This document shows positions 56,379 to 64,000 of a stretch of 64,000 nt of DNA, in pieces. The first letter of the stretch is position 1. Every line of letters starts with the position of its first letter. The stretch covers positions 183,681-247,680 of the forward strand of contig NZ_JAJJOE010000007.1 in assembly GCF_020907405.1 (NCBI RefSeq), written 5' to 3'. Source of the stretch: Arthrobacter sp. zg-Y769. GTDB taxonomy: Bacteria; Actinomycetota; Actinomycetes; Actinomycetales; Micrococcaceae. Below the pieces are notes generated by a model. The model saw only the letters and a program-made list of their open reading frames with translations. It ran no database searches and had not been told where the DNA came from. The position numbers and the translations under genes are program-made.

Positions 56379-56813
56379 ATGAGCACCTACCTGCCCGCAT
56401 CAGCCCTTCCGCTCACCCCGGCGGACCAGGAGCTGGTGGACCTTGCCCGAAACACCATTGACGCTGCCACGGACGCCGGCCCCGGCGCAGACGGAATTCA
56501 CACCATGGGCGCGGCGGTCCGCACGGCCGACGGCGGGATGCACGCCGGCGTGAACCTGTATCACTTCACGGGCGGTCCCTGCGCCGAACTGGTCGCCCTC
56601 GGCGTAGCCCGGGCAGCCGGGGGGCTCGAACCGACCTGCATCGTCGCCGTCGGCAACCACGGCCGCGGCGTCCAAAGCCCCGGCGGCCGGGACCGGCAGG
56701 TCCTCGCCGACTACTACCCGGCGATCCGCGTGATCCTGCCGACGCCGGCCGGCCCGGTCAGTATCTCCGCAGGCGACCTGCTGCCGCTGGGATTCGTCCC
56801 GCCGGCGGCATAG
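56379..56813 (+). CDS. Cytidine deaminase-like protein with altered zinc site
   Basis: 144 residues from ATG at 56379 (an ATG two codons earlier is possible); TAGACA lies six bases upstream. The fold resembles cytidine/blasticidin-S deaminases: HAGVNLYHFTGGPCAELVALG carries the first zinc ligand Cys68 and catalytic Glu70, and RQVLADYYPAIRVILP follows the second zinc loop. In that loop the usual PCxxC is PGGRD (101-105), so the expected Cys residues are missing. The protein may be inactive as a deaminase or use other ligands. Confidence 0.72.
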   Translation: MSTYLPASALPLTPADQELVDLARNTIDAATDAGPGADGIHTMGAAVRTADGGMHAGVNLYHFTGGPCAELVALGVARAAGGLEPTCIVAVGNHGRGVQSPGGRDRQVLADYYPAIRVILPTPAGPVSISAGDLLPLGFVPPAA

Positions 56814-56820
56814 TTCCCCT

Positions 56821-57378
56821 ATGCCTGCCTCTCCCCTGCTGCGCCCCTGGACGGCCGCCGATGCGCCGGCCCTGCATGCCGCCTTTGCCGCCGATCCCTT
56901 ACTGGAGCACCAGCTGGGGTGCCGGCTCGACGACGTCGGACAGGCCGCGGCGTATCTCGAAGCAAACCTGGCCGGTTCCCTGCAGCGGCGCAGCTTCGCA
57001 GTCGACGTGGACGGTGCTGCGGTGGGCAATATCGGACTCACGGCCATCGATCCGCGGCATCAGAGCGCCTGGGTGTCCTATTGGCTGGCGCCGTCGGTGC
57101 GGGGCCGTTCGCTGGCCGCCCGCGGTGTCGCGGCAGCAGCAGACTGGGCCCTCGGCGAAGGCGGCCTGTTCCGCCTCGAGCTGGGGCACCGGACCAACAA
57201 CCCCGCTTCCTGCCGGGTGGCATGGAAGGCCGGTTTTCAACCGGAGGGCATCGAGCGGGCGAAACTGCGGTACGGCCAGGCCCGCTTTGATGTGGAAACC
57301 CACGCCCGGCTGGCGTCCGACCCGGTTCCGGACATCTATCCCCTGCCGCTTCAGTCCCCCGGTCCCTCCACGTCCTGA
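56821..57378 (+). CDS. GNAT acetyltransferase (RimJ/RimL type)
   Basis: 185 residues. LLRPWTAADAPAL opens the fold, VGNIGLTAIDPRHQSAWVSYWLAPSVRGRSLAARGV is the acetyl-CoA loop (here RGRSLA), and RLELGHRTNNPASCRVAWKAGFQPEGIER is the conserved end of the RimJ/RimL group. Substrate unknown. Seven bases after the deaminase-like gene; its 3' end overlaps the convergent SOUL gene by 28 bases. Confidence 0.88.
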   Translation: MPASPLLRPWTAADAPALHAAFAADPLLEHQLGCRLDDVGQAAAYLEANLAGSLQRRSFAVDVDGAAVGNIGLTAIDPRHQSAWVSYWLAPSVRGRSLAARGVAAAADWALGEGGLFRLELGHRTNNPASCRVAWKAGFQPEGIERAKLRYGQARFDVETHARLASDPVPDIYPLPLQSPGPSTS

Positions 57379-57911
57379 ATCACCTCGTTGCGGCGCAGGA
57401 ACCACGGCCGCAAAGGCGGGTCGAACCGCGCGAACCGCGGACCGCCCAGGGCAGTGAACCCCTCGGCGGATACTGCTGCCCGGAGGGCTGCGAGGTGGCC
57501 CTGGAAGTTGGCTTCGCTCCAGCGGCCGGAAAACGCGGCTGCTGCGGCCGCCTGCCCCGGCACCGACACAACGCTCACGGCCGGATCCCCGGGCACCGGA
57601 GCGGCGTCCGCCGTAAGGTTCCCGGGCAGGACAAAGGCCACGCAGAAGGCTCCCGGTATCGGGCTGGGTTCCATCAACACCGGCGCAGTCATGGCCAAGG
57701 CCGGCCCGGCCGTTCCCACCAGGCGCGGTTCCGCACCTGAGCGGGACAGGTTGTTTCCGCTGATGTACCCGTAGAGGTGCCGGAAGCCGGTGTTCCCCGC
57801 CCCCTGGAAGCCCGCATTCACTGTGACCTGGGCCAGCAGATGCGCGGGGTAATGGCGTAACTCGAAACCTGGGTACCGTCCCAGGACGGTGTACGGCTGC
57901 TGCTCGGTCAT
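57351..57911 (-). CDS. SOUL-family heme-binding protein
   Basis: 186 residues. YPGFELRHYPAHLLAQVTV, FRHLYGYISGNN, LAMTAPVLME and FSGRWSEANFQGHLAALRAAV fit the SOUL/HEBP family. These bind tetrapyrroles weakly; the bacterial role is unknown. Single gene, convergent with the acetyltransferase and divergent from def. Confidence 0.9.
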   Translation of the reverse strand: MTEQQPYTVLGRYPGFELRHYPAHLLAQVTVNAGFQGAGNTGFRHLYGYISGNNLSRSGAEPRLVGTAGPALAMTAPVLMEPSPIPGAFCVAFVLPGNLTADAAPVPGDPAVSVVSVPGQAAAAAAFSGRWSEANFQGHLAALRAAVSAEGFTALGGPRFARFDPPLRPWFLRRNEVIQDVEGPGD

Positions 57912-57975
57912 GGTGCAGACGAGGTTACGCCCCCCGGCCGCGCGGGAACACTGCAGCGGCCACTAGGATAAAGCG

Positions 57976-58605
57976 GTGCCCACCGATACCACTGCCCTGC
58001 TGCGTGACCTGGTCCTGCCGATGCTCGAACAGGAGCTCGTGCCGATAGTCCAACTGGGGCACCCGGCCCTCCGCCGCGAGGCGCTTCCGTTCGACGGCGA
58101 ACTGGACGCCGTCGAACTTGAGGCCCTCGTCGCGCTTCTGCGGCGGGTCATGCATGCTGCACCGGGCGTCGGACTGGCAGCACCCCAGCTGGGTATTCCC
58201 CTGCAGATCGCGGTGCTGGAGGACACCTACGACGTCGGTGAGGAGGCCGCCGGCGTCCGGGAGCGGTCCCCGCTGCCCTTTTTTACGATCATCAATCCCC
58301 GGTATGAAGCCGACGGAGACGAGACGGCCGAGTTCTTCGAAGGCTGTCTTTCCTTCGAGGGCTACCAGGGCGTGGTCCGCCGGCCGCGGTCCGTGGTGCT
58401 GGACTACACCGACCTGCACTCGCGGCAGCGCATGGAACGTTACAGCGGCTGGCAGGCCCGGATAGTCCAGCATGAAACGGATCATCTCTACGGAACTGTG
58501 TACGTGGACCGGATGATTCCCCGGTCCCTGAGCAGCAACGCGGAATACGCCCGGCGCTGGACCTCACCGGGCATCGGCGAGGCCCAGCGCATCCTGGGGT
58601 TCTAG
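57976..58605 (+). CDS. def: Peptide deformylase
   Basis: 209 residues. It removes the formyl group from nascent proteins. The three metal motifs are complete: GVGLAAPQ (64-71), EGCLS with Cys124, and HETDH (166-170) with two His ligands and the catalytic Glu. The N-terminal extension is longer than in E. coli, as in other actinobacteria. GTG start with TAGGAT six bases upstream, so probably leaderless. Confidence 0.96.
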   Translation: MPTDTTALLRDLVLPMLEQELVPIVQLGHPALRREALPFDGELDAVELEALVALLRRVMHAAPGVGLAAPQLGIPLQIAVLEDTYDVGEEAAGVRERSPLPFFTIINPRYEADGDETAEFFEGCLSFEGYQGVVRRPRSVVLDYTDLHSRQRMERYSGWQARIVQHETDHLYGTVYVDRMIPRSLSSNAEYARRWTSPGIGEAQRILGF

Positions 58606-60641
58606 GCCCGCGAAGGTTCCGGCTCGCGGGCCTGCTCCGGGGCCGGGTTCTGCGGGGTGGGAAGCCAGCGGGCCCACCAGGCGAGCAGGTGCTCAAATCG
58701 CCGGCGGCGGTGCCACGGGGTGCCGCTGCGCGAGAGTTCGTGGTTCTCTCCGGGGAAGAGCAGCAGCTCGGTGGGCACCGACCGCAGCTTCAGGGCCGTG
58801 TAGTACCGCTGGGCCTGCTCCACCGGGCAGCGCAGGTCCTCTTCGGAATGGACCACGAAGGTGGGCGTGCGGACGGAGTCCACGCAGGCCATGGGGCTCT
58901 GGGCCTGCACCGCGGCGGGGTCGGTGCCGGTGTACCCGGCGCTGAAGAACCAGCCGATGTCCGCGGAACCGACAAAGGACAGCGGATCCAGGAAGCCGCG
59001 TTCCACCACGGCGGCGGTGAACCTGTGGTCATGCGCGATGGTCCAGGCCGTGAGGTAACCGCCGTAGGAGCCGCCCATAATGCCCAGCCGGCTTCCGTCC
59101 AGTTCCGGATGCGCGGCCAGCGCACCGTCCACGAACGCCAGCACATCGGCCAGGTCATGGGTGCCCATCGCCTCCTTGATGCTTCGCCCGTGCGCCTGCC
59201 CGTAGCCGGCCGAACCGCGGGGATTGCACATCAGCACCGCGTAGCCGGCCCGGGTGTAGACCTGCGTCTCGTCGAAATAGCCCCAGCCGTACTGGGAAAA
59301 CGGACCGCCGTGGATATTCAGCAGCACCGGGTGCGGGCCCGGCCCCTCGGGCAGGGCCAGCCAGCCGTGCACGGGATAGCCGTCTCCGGAGGGGTGGGTC
59401 TCCTCCAGCGGCAGCGCCACCGCCGTCTCCCGGCGCAGTACGTCGGAGAAGTCCGTGACCGGGCGGATCCCGCCGTCGACGACGACGGCAAGGTCGCCGG
59501 CCGTCCGGGGATCGGTGTAGCTGACCACCACTGTGCCGTCCGCCGACCCGGCGGCTTCCACCACGCGGGAACCCGATACCAGCACTTCGACCCGTCCGCG
59601 CGGATCCACGGCCAGGAGCTCACCCGTTCCGCGGGTGCGGTTGAAGACCAGGACCTCGGAGCCGAGGTGCGGCACGACGGTGCCCTCCGCCAGGTCCACC
59701 GTCTCCGGATCCGTCAGCCGGCGGACCGCCGTCGGGTCGGCCGCCGGTGCCGCATAGAGGCCGGTGTTCCGGGCGACGAAGTCCGTCCCGGTGGCGGAAA
59801 CCTCCAGGCCCAGGTAAAACAGCCATTGGCCGTTGGCACTTTCCACCGGGTCGGAGACCGTCAGCGGGTTCCCGGCGTCGTGGTTGGTGAGGCGGTTCAG
59901 GCCGGTGCCGTCCGGACGGATGCTGAAGACGTCGGAGGCCAGCGAGGTATCCATGTCCGGCGAGGACGTGAAGAGGATCCTGCCGCCGTCCGCCGAGAAC
60001 ACCGGCTGCAGGTGGTCCGCTGCGCCGGTTGTCAGCTGCACCGCCTCGGGCAGGCCCGAAACCGGCCCGGCGCCGTCCTTCGCCCGGCCGCGCGGGTCGA
60101 TGTGGGGCTCGGCGTCGAGGTCCGGCAGTGTCAGGTGGAAGATCTGCACGGGCTTGTCGCCGGTGTAGCCAACCCCGTTCATCCGGTATTGGAAGGTGGT
60201 GATGAGCCGGGGATCCTCCGCTGCGGACCCCACGCCGTCCGTGGTCCCGTAGCGGCCGTCCTCCGGCACCCGGGCGGAAAACACCACGCTGCCGCCGTCC
60301 GGCGAGAAATTGAACCAGGACACCCCCAGCAACGCGTCGGTCAGCTGCACGGGCTCCCCGCTGCCGGCGCCCAGCACGTACAGCTGTGCCGGTTCACCTG
60401 GTGCTGCACGCAGGAAACCCAGGCTGGAGCCGTCGGCGCTGTACTTAGGCGAGGTGTCCCGGAAGCCGCGGGTGAGCCGGCGCGGCCGGCCTCCCTGCGT
60501 CAGGGGAACGCGCCACAGCTGCCCGGTATAGGCATCGGCGCCGAAGTCCGGGCGGGTCACGGAGACCACGCAGTGCAGGGCATCAGGGTGCACGGCCGGA
60601 GCGGACAGGGAATTCAGGAGAGGCAGGTCACATGGTTTCAC
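58602..60641 (-). CDS. S9 family peptidase (prolyl-oligopeptidase/acylaminoacyl-peptidase type)
   Basis: 679 residues from GTG at 60641; the frame stays open upstream through antisense of the methyltransferase gene, but there is no homology there. An N-terminal beta-propeller with repeated FSPDGG/FSADGG blades precedes the hydrolase domain. MGGSYGGYLTAW holds the Ser, HSEEDLRCPVEQ the Asp and GENHELS the His. It releases short peptides or acyl-amino acids. No signal peptide. TAGGCT seven bases before the GTG suggests a leaderless mRNA. Overlaps def by four bases. Confidence 0.92.
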   Translation of the reverse strand: MKPCDLPLLNSLSAPAVHPDALHCVVSVTRPDFGADAYTGQLWRVPLTQGGRPRRLTRGFRDTSPKYSADGSSLGFLRAAPGEPAQLYVLGAGSGEPVQLTDALLGVSWFNFSPDGGSVVFSARVPEDGRYGTTDGVGSAAEDPRLITTFQYRMNGVGYTGDKPVQIFHLTLPDLDAEPHIDPRGRAKDGAGPVSGLPEAVQLTTGAADHLQPVFSADGGRILFTSSPDMDTSLASDVFSIRPDGTGLNRLTNHDAGNPLTVSDPVESANGQWLFYLGLEVSATGTDFVARNTGLYAAPAADPTAVRRLTDPETVDLAEGTVVPHLGSEVLVFNRTRGTGELLAVDPRGRVEVLVSGSRVVEAAGSADGTVVVSYTDPRTAGDLAVVVDGGIRPVTDFSDVLRRETAVALPLEETHPSGDGYPVHGWLALPEGPGPHPVLLNIHGGPFSQYGWGYFDETQVYTRAGYAVLMCNPRGSAGYGQAHGRSIKEAMGTHDLADVLAFVDGALAAHPELDGSRLGIMGGSYGGYLTAWTIAHDHRFTAAVVERGFLDPLSFVGSADIGWFFSAGYTGTDPAAVQAQSPMACVDSVRTPTFVVHSEEDLRCPVEQAQRYYTALKLRSVPTELLLFPGENHELSRSGTPWHRRRRFEHLLAWWARWLPTPQNPAPEQAREPEPSRA

Positions 60642-60698
60642 GCTCCGAAGCCTAATGTCCGGAGCCGCCCGGGCCAACCGCCGCTTTAGGATGGACTC

Positions 60699-61535
60699 AT
60701 GCCTTCCCTGCCGCTGCTGGCCTGTCCCGTGTGTGGCGACAGCCTCGAACCCGACTCCGGCTTCCGGAGCCTCACCTGCCCGTCCGGCCACCGGTACGAT
60801 GCGGCCAGACAGGGGTACTTCAACCTCCTCACGGGCGGCGGAACCAAATTCCAGGCCGACACCGCGGCCATGGTGCAGGCCCGCACGCACTTCCTGGCCG
60901 CCGGGCACTATCTGCCCATGGCAACCGAGCTGGCGCGGCTCGTTGCAGCTGCCGCACCGGGCGCGGGGACAGTCCTGGACGCGGGCGCGGGCACGGGCTA
61001 TTACCTCGGCGAAGTGCTCCGGCCGCTTTCGGGGGCCACCGCGGTGGCACTGGACATTTCCAAGTTCGCGCTGCGCCGCGCGGCCCGCGCACTGCCCGGA
61101 ACCTACGCGCTCGTGTGGGACGTCTGGCGGCGGCTTCCACTGCGGGATGCGTCCGTGGACGTGGTCCTGAATGTGTTCGCCCCGCGGAACCCGCCCGAAT
61201 TCCGCCGCGTGCTGGCCCCCGGCGGCATCCTCGCCGTCGTGACTCCGCGGCCGGAGCACCTGCAGGAAATCCGTGCAGAGGCGGCGATGCTCGGTATCGC
61301 AGCCGAGAAGGAGGAACGGGTCTCCGCGTCCCTGGCACCCGGCTTCACTCCCCTGCACACCGGCCGCTGCACCTACCCGATGCAGCTGGGCCGTGCCGAC
61401 GTCCGAAACGTGGTGTTGATGGGTCCTTCCGCCCGGCACCTGGACGAAGCCGGTCTCGAGCGGACCCTGGCCGCCCTGCCCGACGCCGTCACGGTGACCG
61501 CGTCCTTTACCCTGCAGATCTTCCGCGCCGACTGA
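60699..61535 (+). CDS. rlmA: 23S rRNA guanine-N1 methyltransferase (RlmA family)
   Basis: 278 residues. The N-terminal zinc site Cys9, Cys12, Cys27, His31 (CPVCGDSL, CPSGHRYD) and YFNLL are hallmarks of RlmA. The Rossmann part begins TVLDAGAGTGYYLG, then ALDISKFALRRAA and WDVWRRLPLRDASVDVVLNVFAPRNP. The class II enzyme (G748) confers tylosin tolerance in producers; which class this is cannot be decided here. TAGGAT lies six bases before the ATG: probable leaderless start. Confidence 0.9.
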   Translation: MPSLPLLACPVCGDSLEPDSGFRSLTCPSGHRYDAARQGYFNLLTGGGTKFQADTAAMVQARTHFLAAGHYLPMATELARLVAAAAPGAGTVLDAGAGTGYYLGEVLRPLSGATAVALDISKFALRRAARALPGTYALVWDVWRRLPLRDASVDVVLNVFAPRNPPEFRRVLAPGGILAVVTPRPEHLQEIRAEAAMLGIAAEKEERVSASLAPGFTPLHTGRCTYPMQLGRADVRNVVLMGPSARHLDEAGLERTLAALPDAVTVTASFTLQIFRAD

Positions 61536-61743
61536 GGCCCGACGCACAAAACGTTATCCATCCGCCGCCCGCGGCCCTAGGTCTGCGGCACGGTCTCGGG
61601 CAGAATGTACTAAACGCCCGGTAACCGCCGCCGCGCGCGCTGCCGGTGCCGCAGGCAGCGGAACGAGCAGGACAAGCAGGACACTCAGGACGAGCAGGAC
61701 ACTCAGGACACGCGGAACTGTCCGGAAGATAAGGGGAAAGCGG

Positions 61744-62223
61744 ATGCAGGAAGTCTTCGAATGGATGCTCAGCTATGGCTGGGCCCTCTGGTTGGTTCTT
61801 TTCCTCGGATTCGCCGCCGTGGAGGCCCTTACCCTGGACCTGTTCTTCGGAATGCTCGCCGTGGGCGCGCTGGCGGCTATGCTGGCCTCGTTCTTCGCCG
61901 CCCCGCTCTTCCTGCAGGTGGTGGTGTTCGCGGTGGTCTCCGTCCTCATGATCGGCGTAGTACGGCCGATCGCCCTGAAACACCTGCAGAAGGGCGACAA
62001 AGACCAGTTGTCCAACATCGACCGGATCATCGGCGCGCCTGCGCTGACGCTGGAATCCGTGACGGGTTCCTCCGGAACGGTGAAAATCGGCGGCGACACG
62101 TGGACTGCCCGCAGCGTTGACGGATCCCCGCTGCCCGCGGGCGTCGAGGTCAGCGTCGCACGGATCGAGGGTGCTACCGCCCTGGTCCAGGCGGCCGGAA
62201 CCGGAACAACAGCAGCACACTGA
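61744..62223 (+). CDS. NfeD family membrane protein
   Basis: 159 residues. Three membrane segments (MLSYGWALWLVLFLGFAAVEA, LDLFFGMLAVGALAAMLASF, VVVFAVVSVLMIGVV) and a C-terminal OB fold (IIGAPALTLESVTGSSGTVKIGGDTWTARS) define the short NfeD form. It works with SPFH proteins in membrane microdomains; an SPFH gene follows. AAGGGG precedes the ATG. Confidence 0.93.
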   Translation: MQEVFEWMLSYGWALWLVLFLGFAAVEALTLDLFFGMLAVGALAAMLASFFAAPLFLQVVVFAVVSVLMIGVVRPIALKHLQKGDKDQLSNIDRIIGAPALTLESVTGSSGTVKIGGDTWTARSVDGSPLPAGVEVSVARIEGATALVQAAGTGTTAAH

Positions 62224-62330
62224 CAAATCAGGCGGCATGGCCGCCGAACCGAATGCGGGAATTCCGGAAGGAATCCCGCTGAACCAAACCGCGGAATCCG
62301 TCCCGGATCGCGCGGAACGCAAGGGGGAAC

Positions 62331-63296
62331 ATGAGTGGAACAGCAGTCCTATTAATTCTCGCCGTCCTGGTGATCTTTGTACTGGTCATCCTGGTCAAGG
62401 CGGTCAAGATCGTCCCGCAGGCACGGGCAGGCGTGGTGGAACGGCTTGGCAAGTACCAGCGCACGCTGAATCCCGGCCTGACCATCCTGGTTCCGTTTGT
62501 GGACCGGATGCTGCCGCTGCTGGACCTGCGTGAACAGGTGGTGTCCTTCCCCCCGCAGCAGGTCATCACCGAGGACTCCCTCGTGGTCTCCATCGATACC
62601 GTGGTCTATTTCCAGGTCACGGATGCCCGGGCAGCAACCTATGAGATCGCGAACTACATCCAGGCCGTGGAGCAGCTGACCACCACCACGCTCCGCAACG
62701 TGGTGGGCGGCCTGAACCTGGAAGAGGCGCTGACCTCCCGTGACCAGATCAACGGCCAGCTGCGCGGCGTCCTGGATGACGCCACCGGCCGCTGGGGTAT
62801 CCGGGTCTCCCGGGTGGAGCTCAAGGCCATTGAACCGCCCCTGTCGATCCAGGATTCCATGGAGAAGCAGATGCGGGCCGAGCGGGAACGCCGCGCAACC
62901 ATTCTGACGGCCGAAGGCACCAAACAGTCGCAGATCCTCACCGCCGAAGGACGCCGGCAGGCCGCCATCCTCGCTGCCGAGGGTGACGCGAAAGCCGCCA
63001 TCCTGCGCGCCGACGGTGAGGCGCAGGCCATCGCCAAGGTCTTCGGTGCCATCCACAAGGGCAACCCGGACCAGAAGCTGCTCGCATACCAGTACCTGCA
63101 GACCCTGCCGAAGCTGGCCGAAGGCACGTCCAACAAGCTGTGGATCATCCCCAGTGAGTTGGGCGAAGCCCTCAAGGGTGTCGGCAGCGCATTGGGCGAC
63201 TTTGTGCCGGACGCGGCCATGCACTCGTCCAACGGGAGCACCCCGGCCCAGGCTTCCGGACCCGCAGCCGGAGCAGGCCCCGCAGCCGGAGCCTAG
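62331..63296 (+). CDS. SPFH/Band 7 protein (QmcA-like)
   Basis: 321 residues. An N-terminal membrane helix (~3-24) is followed by the Band 7 domain (VPQARAGVVERLGKYQRTLNPGL, VDRMLPLLDLREQVVSFPPQQVIT). A long Ala/Glu/Arg helix with repeated TAEG/AAEG units forms the coiled oligomerisation arm. Such proteins build membrane cages and scaffold proteases. It forms a pair with nfeD, 107 bases upstream. The C-terminus is Ala/Gly/Pro-rich. Confidence 0.93.
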   Translation: MSGTAVLLILAVLVIFVLVILVKAVKIVPQARAGVVERLGKYQRTLNPGLTILVPFVDRMLPLLDLREQVVSFPPQQVITEDSLVVSIDTVVYFQVTDARAATYEIANYIQAVEQLTTTTLRNVVGGLNLEEALTSRDQINGQLRGVLDDATGRWGIRVSRVELKAIEPPLSIQDSMEKQMRAERERRATILTAEGTKQSQILTAEGRRQAAILAAEGDAKAAILRADGEAQAIAKVFGAIHKGNPDQKLLAYQYLQTLPKLAEGTSNKLWIIPSELGEALKGVGSALGDFVPDAAMHSSNGSTPAQASGPAAGAGPAAGA

Positions 63297-63338
63297 CCCG
63301 TTCCGCTCCCCTGTTAGCCGATTCCCGTTCGGTGCCGG

Positions 63339-63344
63339 TATAAT
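63339..63344 (+). promoter_or_regulatory. TATAAT -10 candidate before rbpA
   Basis: A perfect TATAAT about 200 bases upstream of rbpA. A good -35 at standard distance is not seen. The presumed leader includes a perfect 8-bp hairpin GGATCCGC-CA-GCGGATCC (63501-63518) shortly before the ribosome site. Confidence 0.45.
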
Positions 63345-63541
63345 CGGTTGTTTGCCGGGCAATAGCCGCGGCACCGAAACGGGACCGCCGTCGGGAACAG
63401 CTGCGGCGCCGTCGGCGTTGTACTGACTGTGCGGCCAGCCTTAGGTGGCCTGCCGGTCCGCCTGCAGGGCGGCGGGCGGGTACGGCACCGGCATAACAAG
63501 GGATCCGCCAGCGGATCCAGCAGATTGAAGAGGGAGAAAAG

Positions 63542-63889
63542 ATGAGCGATCGTAGCCTGCGGGGTATGCGCCTCGGCGCGCAGAGCATGGAGACGGAATC
63601 CGGTGTGGAGCCGGCTCCCCGCCAGCGGGTGGAATACCGCTGCGAGGACGGCGAGCGTGTTTTCGTAACCTTCGCTGCCGAAGCGGACGTTCCGCCGGTC
63701 TGGATCTCCAAGACCGGCAAGGAAGCCCTTCTGGTCGACGGCGAGAAGCCGGACACCAGCAACGACAAGCCGGTGCGGACGCACTGGGACATGCTGTTGG
63801 AACGACGCAGCATCGAGGAACTTGAGCAGATCCTCCAGGACCGCCTGACGATCCTGCGCGAACGCCGCGGAGAGCGCACCAGCGCCTAG
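63542..63889 (+). CDS. rbpA: RNA polymerase-binding protein RbpA
   Basis: 115 residues. RbpA is an actinobacterial factor that binds group 1/2 sigma factors and stabilises open complexes. The N-terminal tail (SDRSLRGMRLGAQSMETE), core (VEYRCEDGERVFVTFAAEADVPPVWISKTGKEA), basic linker and C-terminal sigma-interaction domain (THWDMLLERRSIEELEQIL) are all present. GAGGGAG precedes the ATG. A marker of actinobacterial origin. Confidence 0.96.
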   Translation: MSDRSLRGMRLGAQSMETESGVEPAPRQRVEYRCEDGERVFVTFAAEADVPPVWISKTGKEALLVDGEKPDTSNDKPVRTHWDMLLERRSIEELEQILQDRLTILRERRGERTSA

Positions 63890-63892
63890 GGC

Positions 63893-63937
63893 GCCGGAGC
63901 CAAAAAAGTCGGAGCCAAAAAAGTCGGAGACAAAAAA
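63893..63937. repeat. 3 x 15-bp tandem repeat after rbpA
   Basis: Three units of the form GTCGGAGCCAAAAAA with single-base changes, starting four bases after the stop codon. They lead into the G-run of the damaged-looking terminator. Confidence 0.85.
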
Positions 63938-63943
63938 GCGGGG

Positions 63944-63970
63944 GGGGGGGGGCCACTGCGGCCGCCCCCC
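63944..63970 (+). terminator. Terminator-like stem at the window end, probably misread
   Basis: GGGGGG (63944-63949) faces CCCCCC (63965-63970), and GGCC (63951-63954) faces GGCC (63960-63963), around loop ACTGC. Only a G opposite G at 63950/63964 breaks the stem. It lies in a 13-G run, and the expected T-tract is replaced by a G/C-rich tail, so the sequence is doubtful here. Confidence 0.4.
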
Positions 63971-64000
63971 GGGTGGGTTTATCAGCCCCCGGCCGGGGGG

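Noticed and set aside
58602..61547. A 981-codon reverse frame over the S9 peptidase and RlmA-like genes
   Set aside because: The peptidase is complete from 60641; the extension is antisense to the methyltransferase gene.

Overview
The window is chromosomal DNA of a high-GC actinobacterium, most probably a member of the Micrococcaceae (Arthrobacter and relatives). This rests on the families present (RbpA, LeuA of the long actinobacterial type, DUF3097, DUF3043, DUF4193, four-subunit aa3 oxidase with CtaF, diheme QcrC), on the codon use, and on many genes that start directly behind a TANNNT -10 box with no ribosome binding site. I see no rRNA or tRNA gene, no insertion sequence, no prophage and no CRISPR array. 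Most of the window is conserved housekeeping DNA; the least explained part is a 1.05-kb gene-free block at 54.9-56.0 kb.

Layout. 0-2.6 kb: three overlapping genes (truncated flavin monooxygenase, SBF transporter, extended SDR). 2.6-7.0 kb: leuS behind a leucine leader-peptide attenuator, a DegV protein and a TerD-like protein. 7.2-16.2 kb: comEA, comEC, holA, rpsT (reverse), a MazF/PemK-like protein (reverse), lepA, hemW. 16.3-21.9 kb: DUF4870 and DUF3097 (reverse), hrcA behind a CIRCE operator, dnaJ, rsmE, and a GerMN lipoprotein (reverse). 22.3-31.3 kb: phoH-ybeY-corC-like-era, an LCP protein, leuA behind a leader peptide and pseudoknot, recO, uppS. 31.3-36.1 kb: hydrolase, pyrD, DUF3043, M20 peptidase, erpA. 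36.2-45.3 kb: terminal respiratory chain in two convergent blocks, ctaC-ctaD-ctaF (forward) and ctaE-qcrC-qcrA-qcrB (reverse), with a GntR regulator and an unknown protein between them. 45.4-54.9 kb: trpD, an Lrp-type RAM protein, DUF3054, SDR, UBP zinc finger, GH13 glucosidase, an ECF-like sigma factor with a YCII partner, a BTAD regulator and a methyltransferase. 56-63.9 kb: DUF4193, cytidine-deaminase-like, GNAT, SOUL, def, S9 peptidase, RlmA-like, NfeD, SPFH and rbpA.

Main observations. (1) The gene-free block holds a very good candidate for the chromosome dimer resolution site dif (55267-55294). A perfect 13-bp inverted repeat is centred exactly on it. Four extra copies of its XerD arm lie 250-470 bp downstream in one orientation. 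Two palindromes with a common core and a 3 x 22-bp tandem repeat lie among them. If this is dif, the window spans the replication terminus. (2) leuS and leuA, 25 kb apart, carry related leaders: both have a TANNNT box exactly six bases before the start codon of a small peptide containing CTC CTC CTT AGC, followed by a shared GGCCGCCCCT segment and alternative RNA structures. This looks like one leucine-sensing design controlling both charging and synthesis of leucine. (3) At least fourteen starts fit leaderless transcription. (4) Two regulatory-looking short upstream frames end on the start codons of phoH and gntR. The last ~60 bases look like poor-quality contig end.
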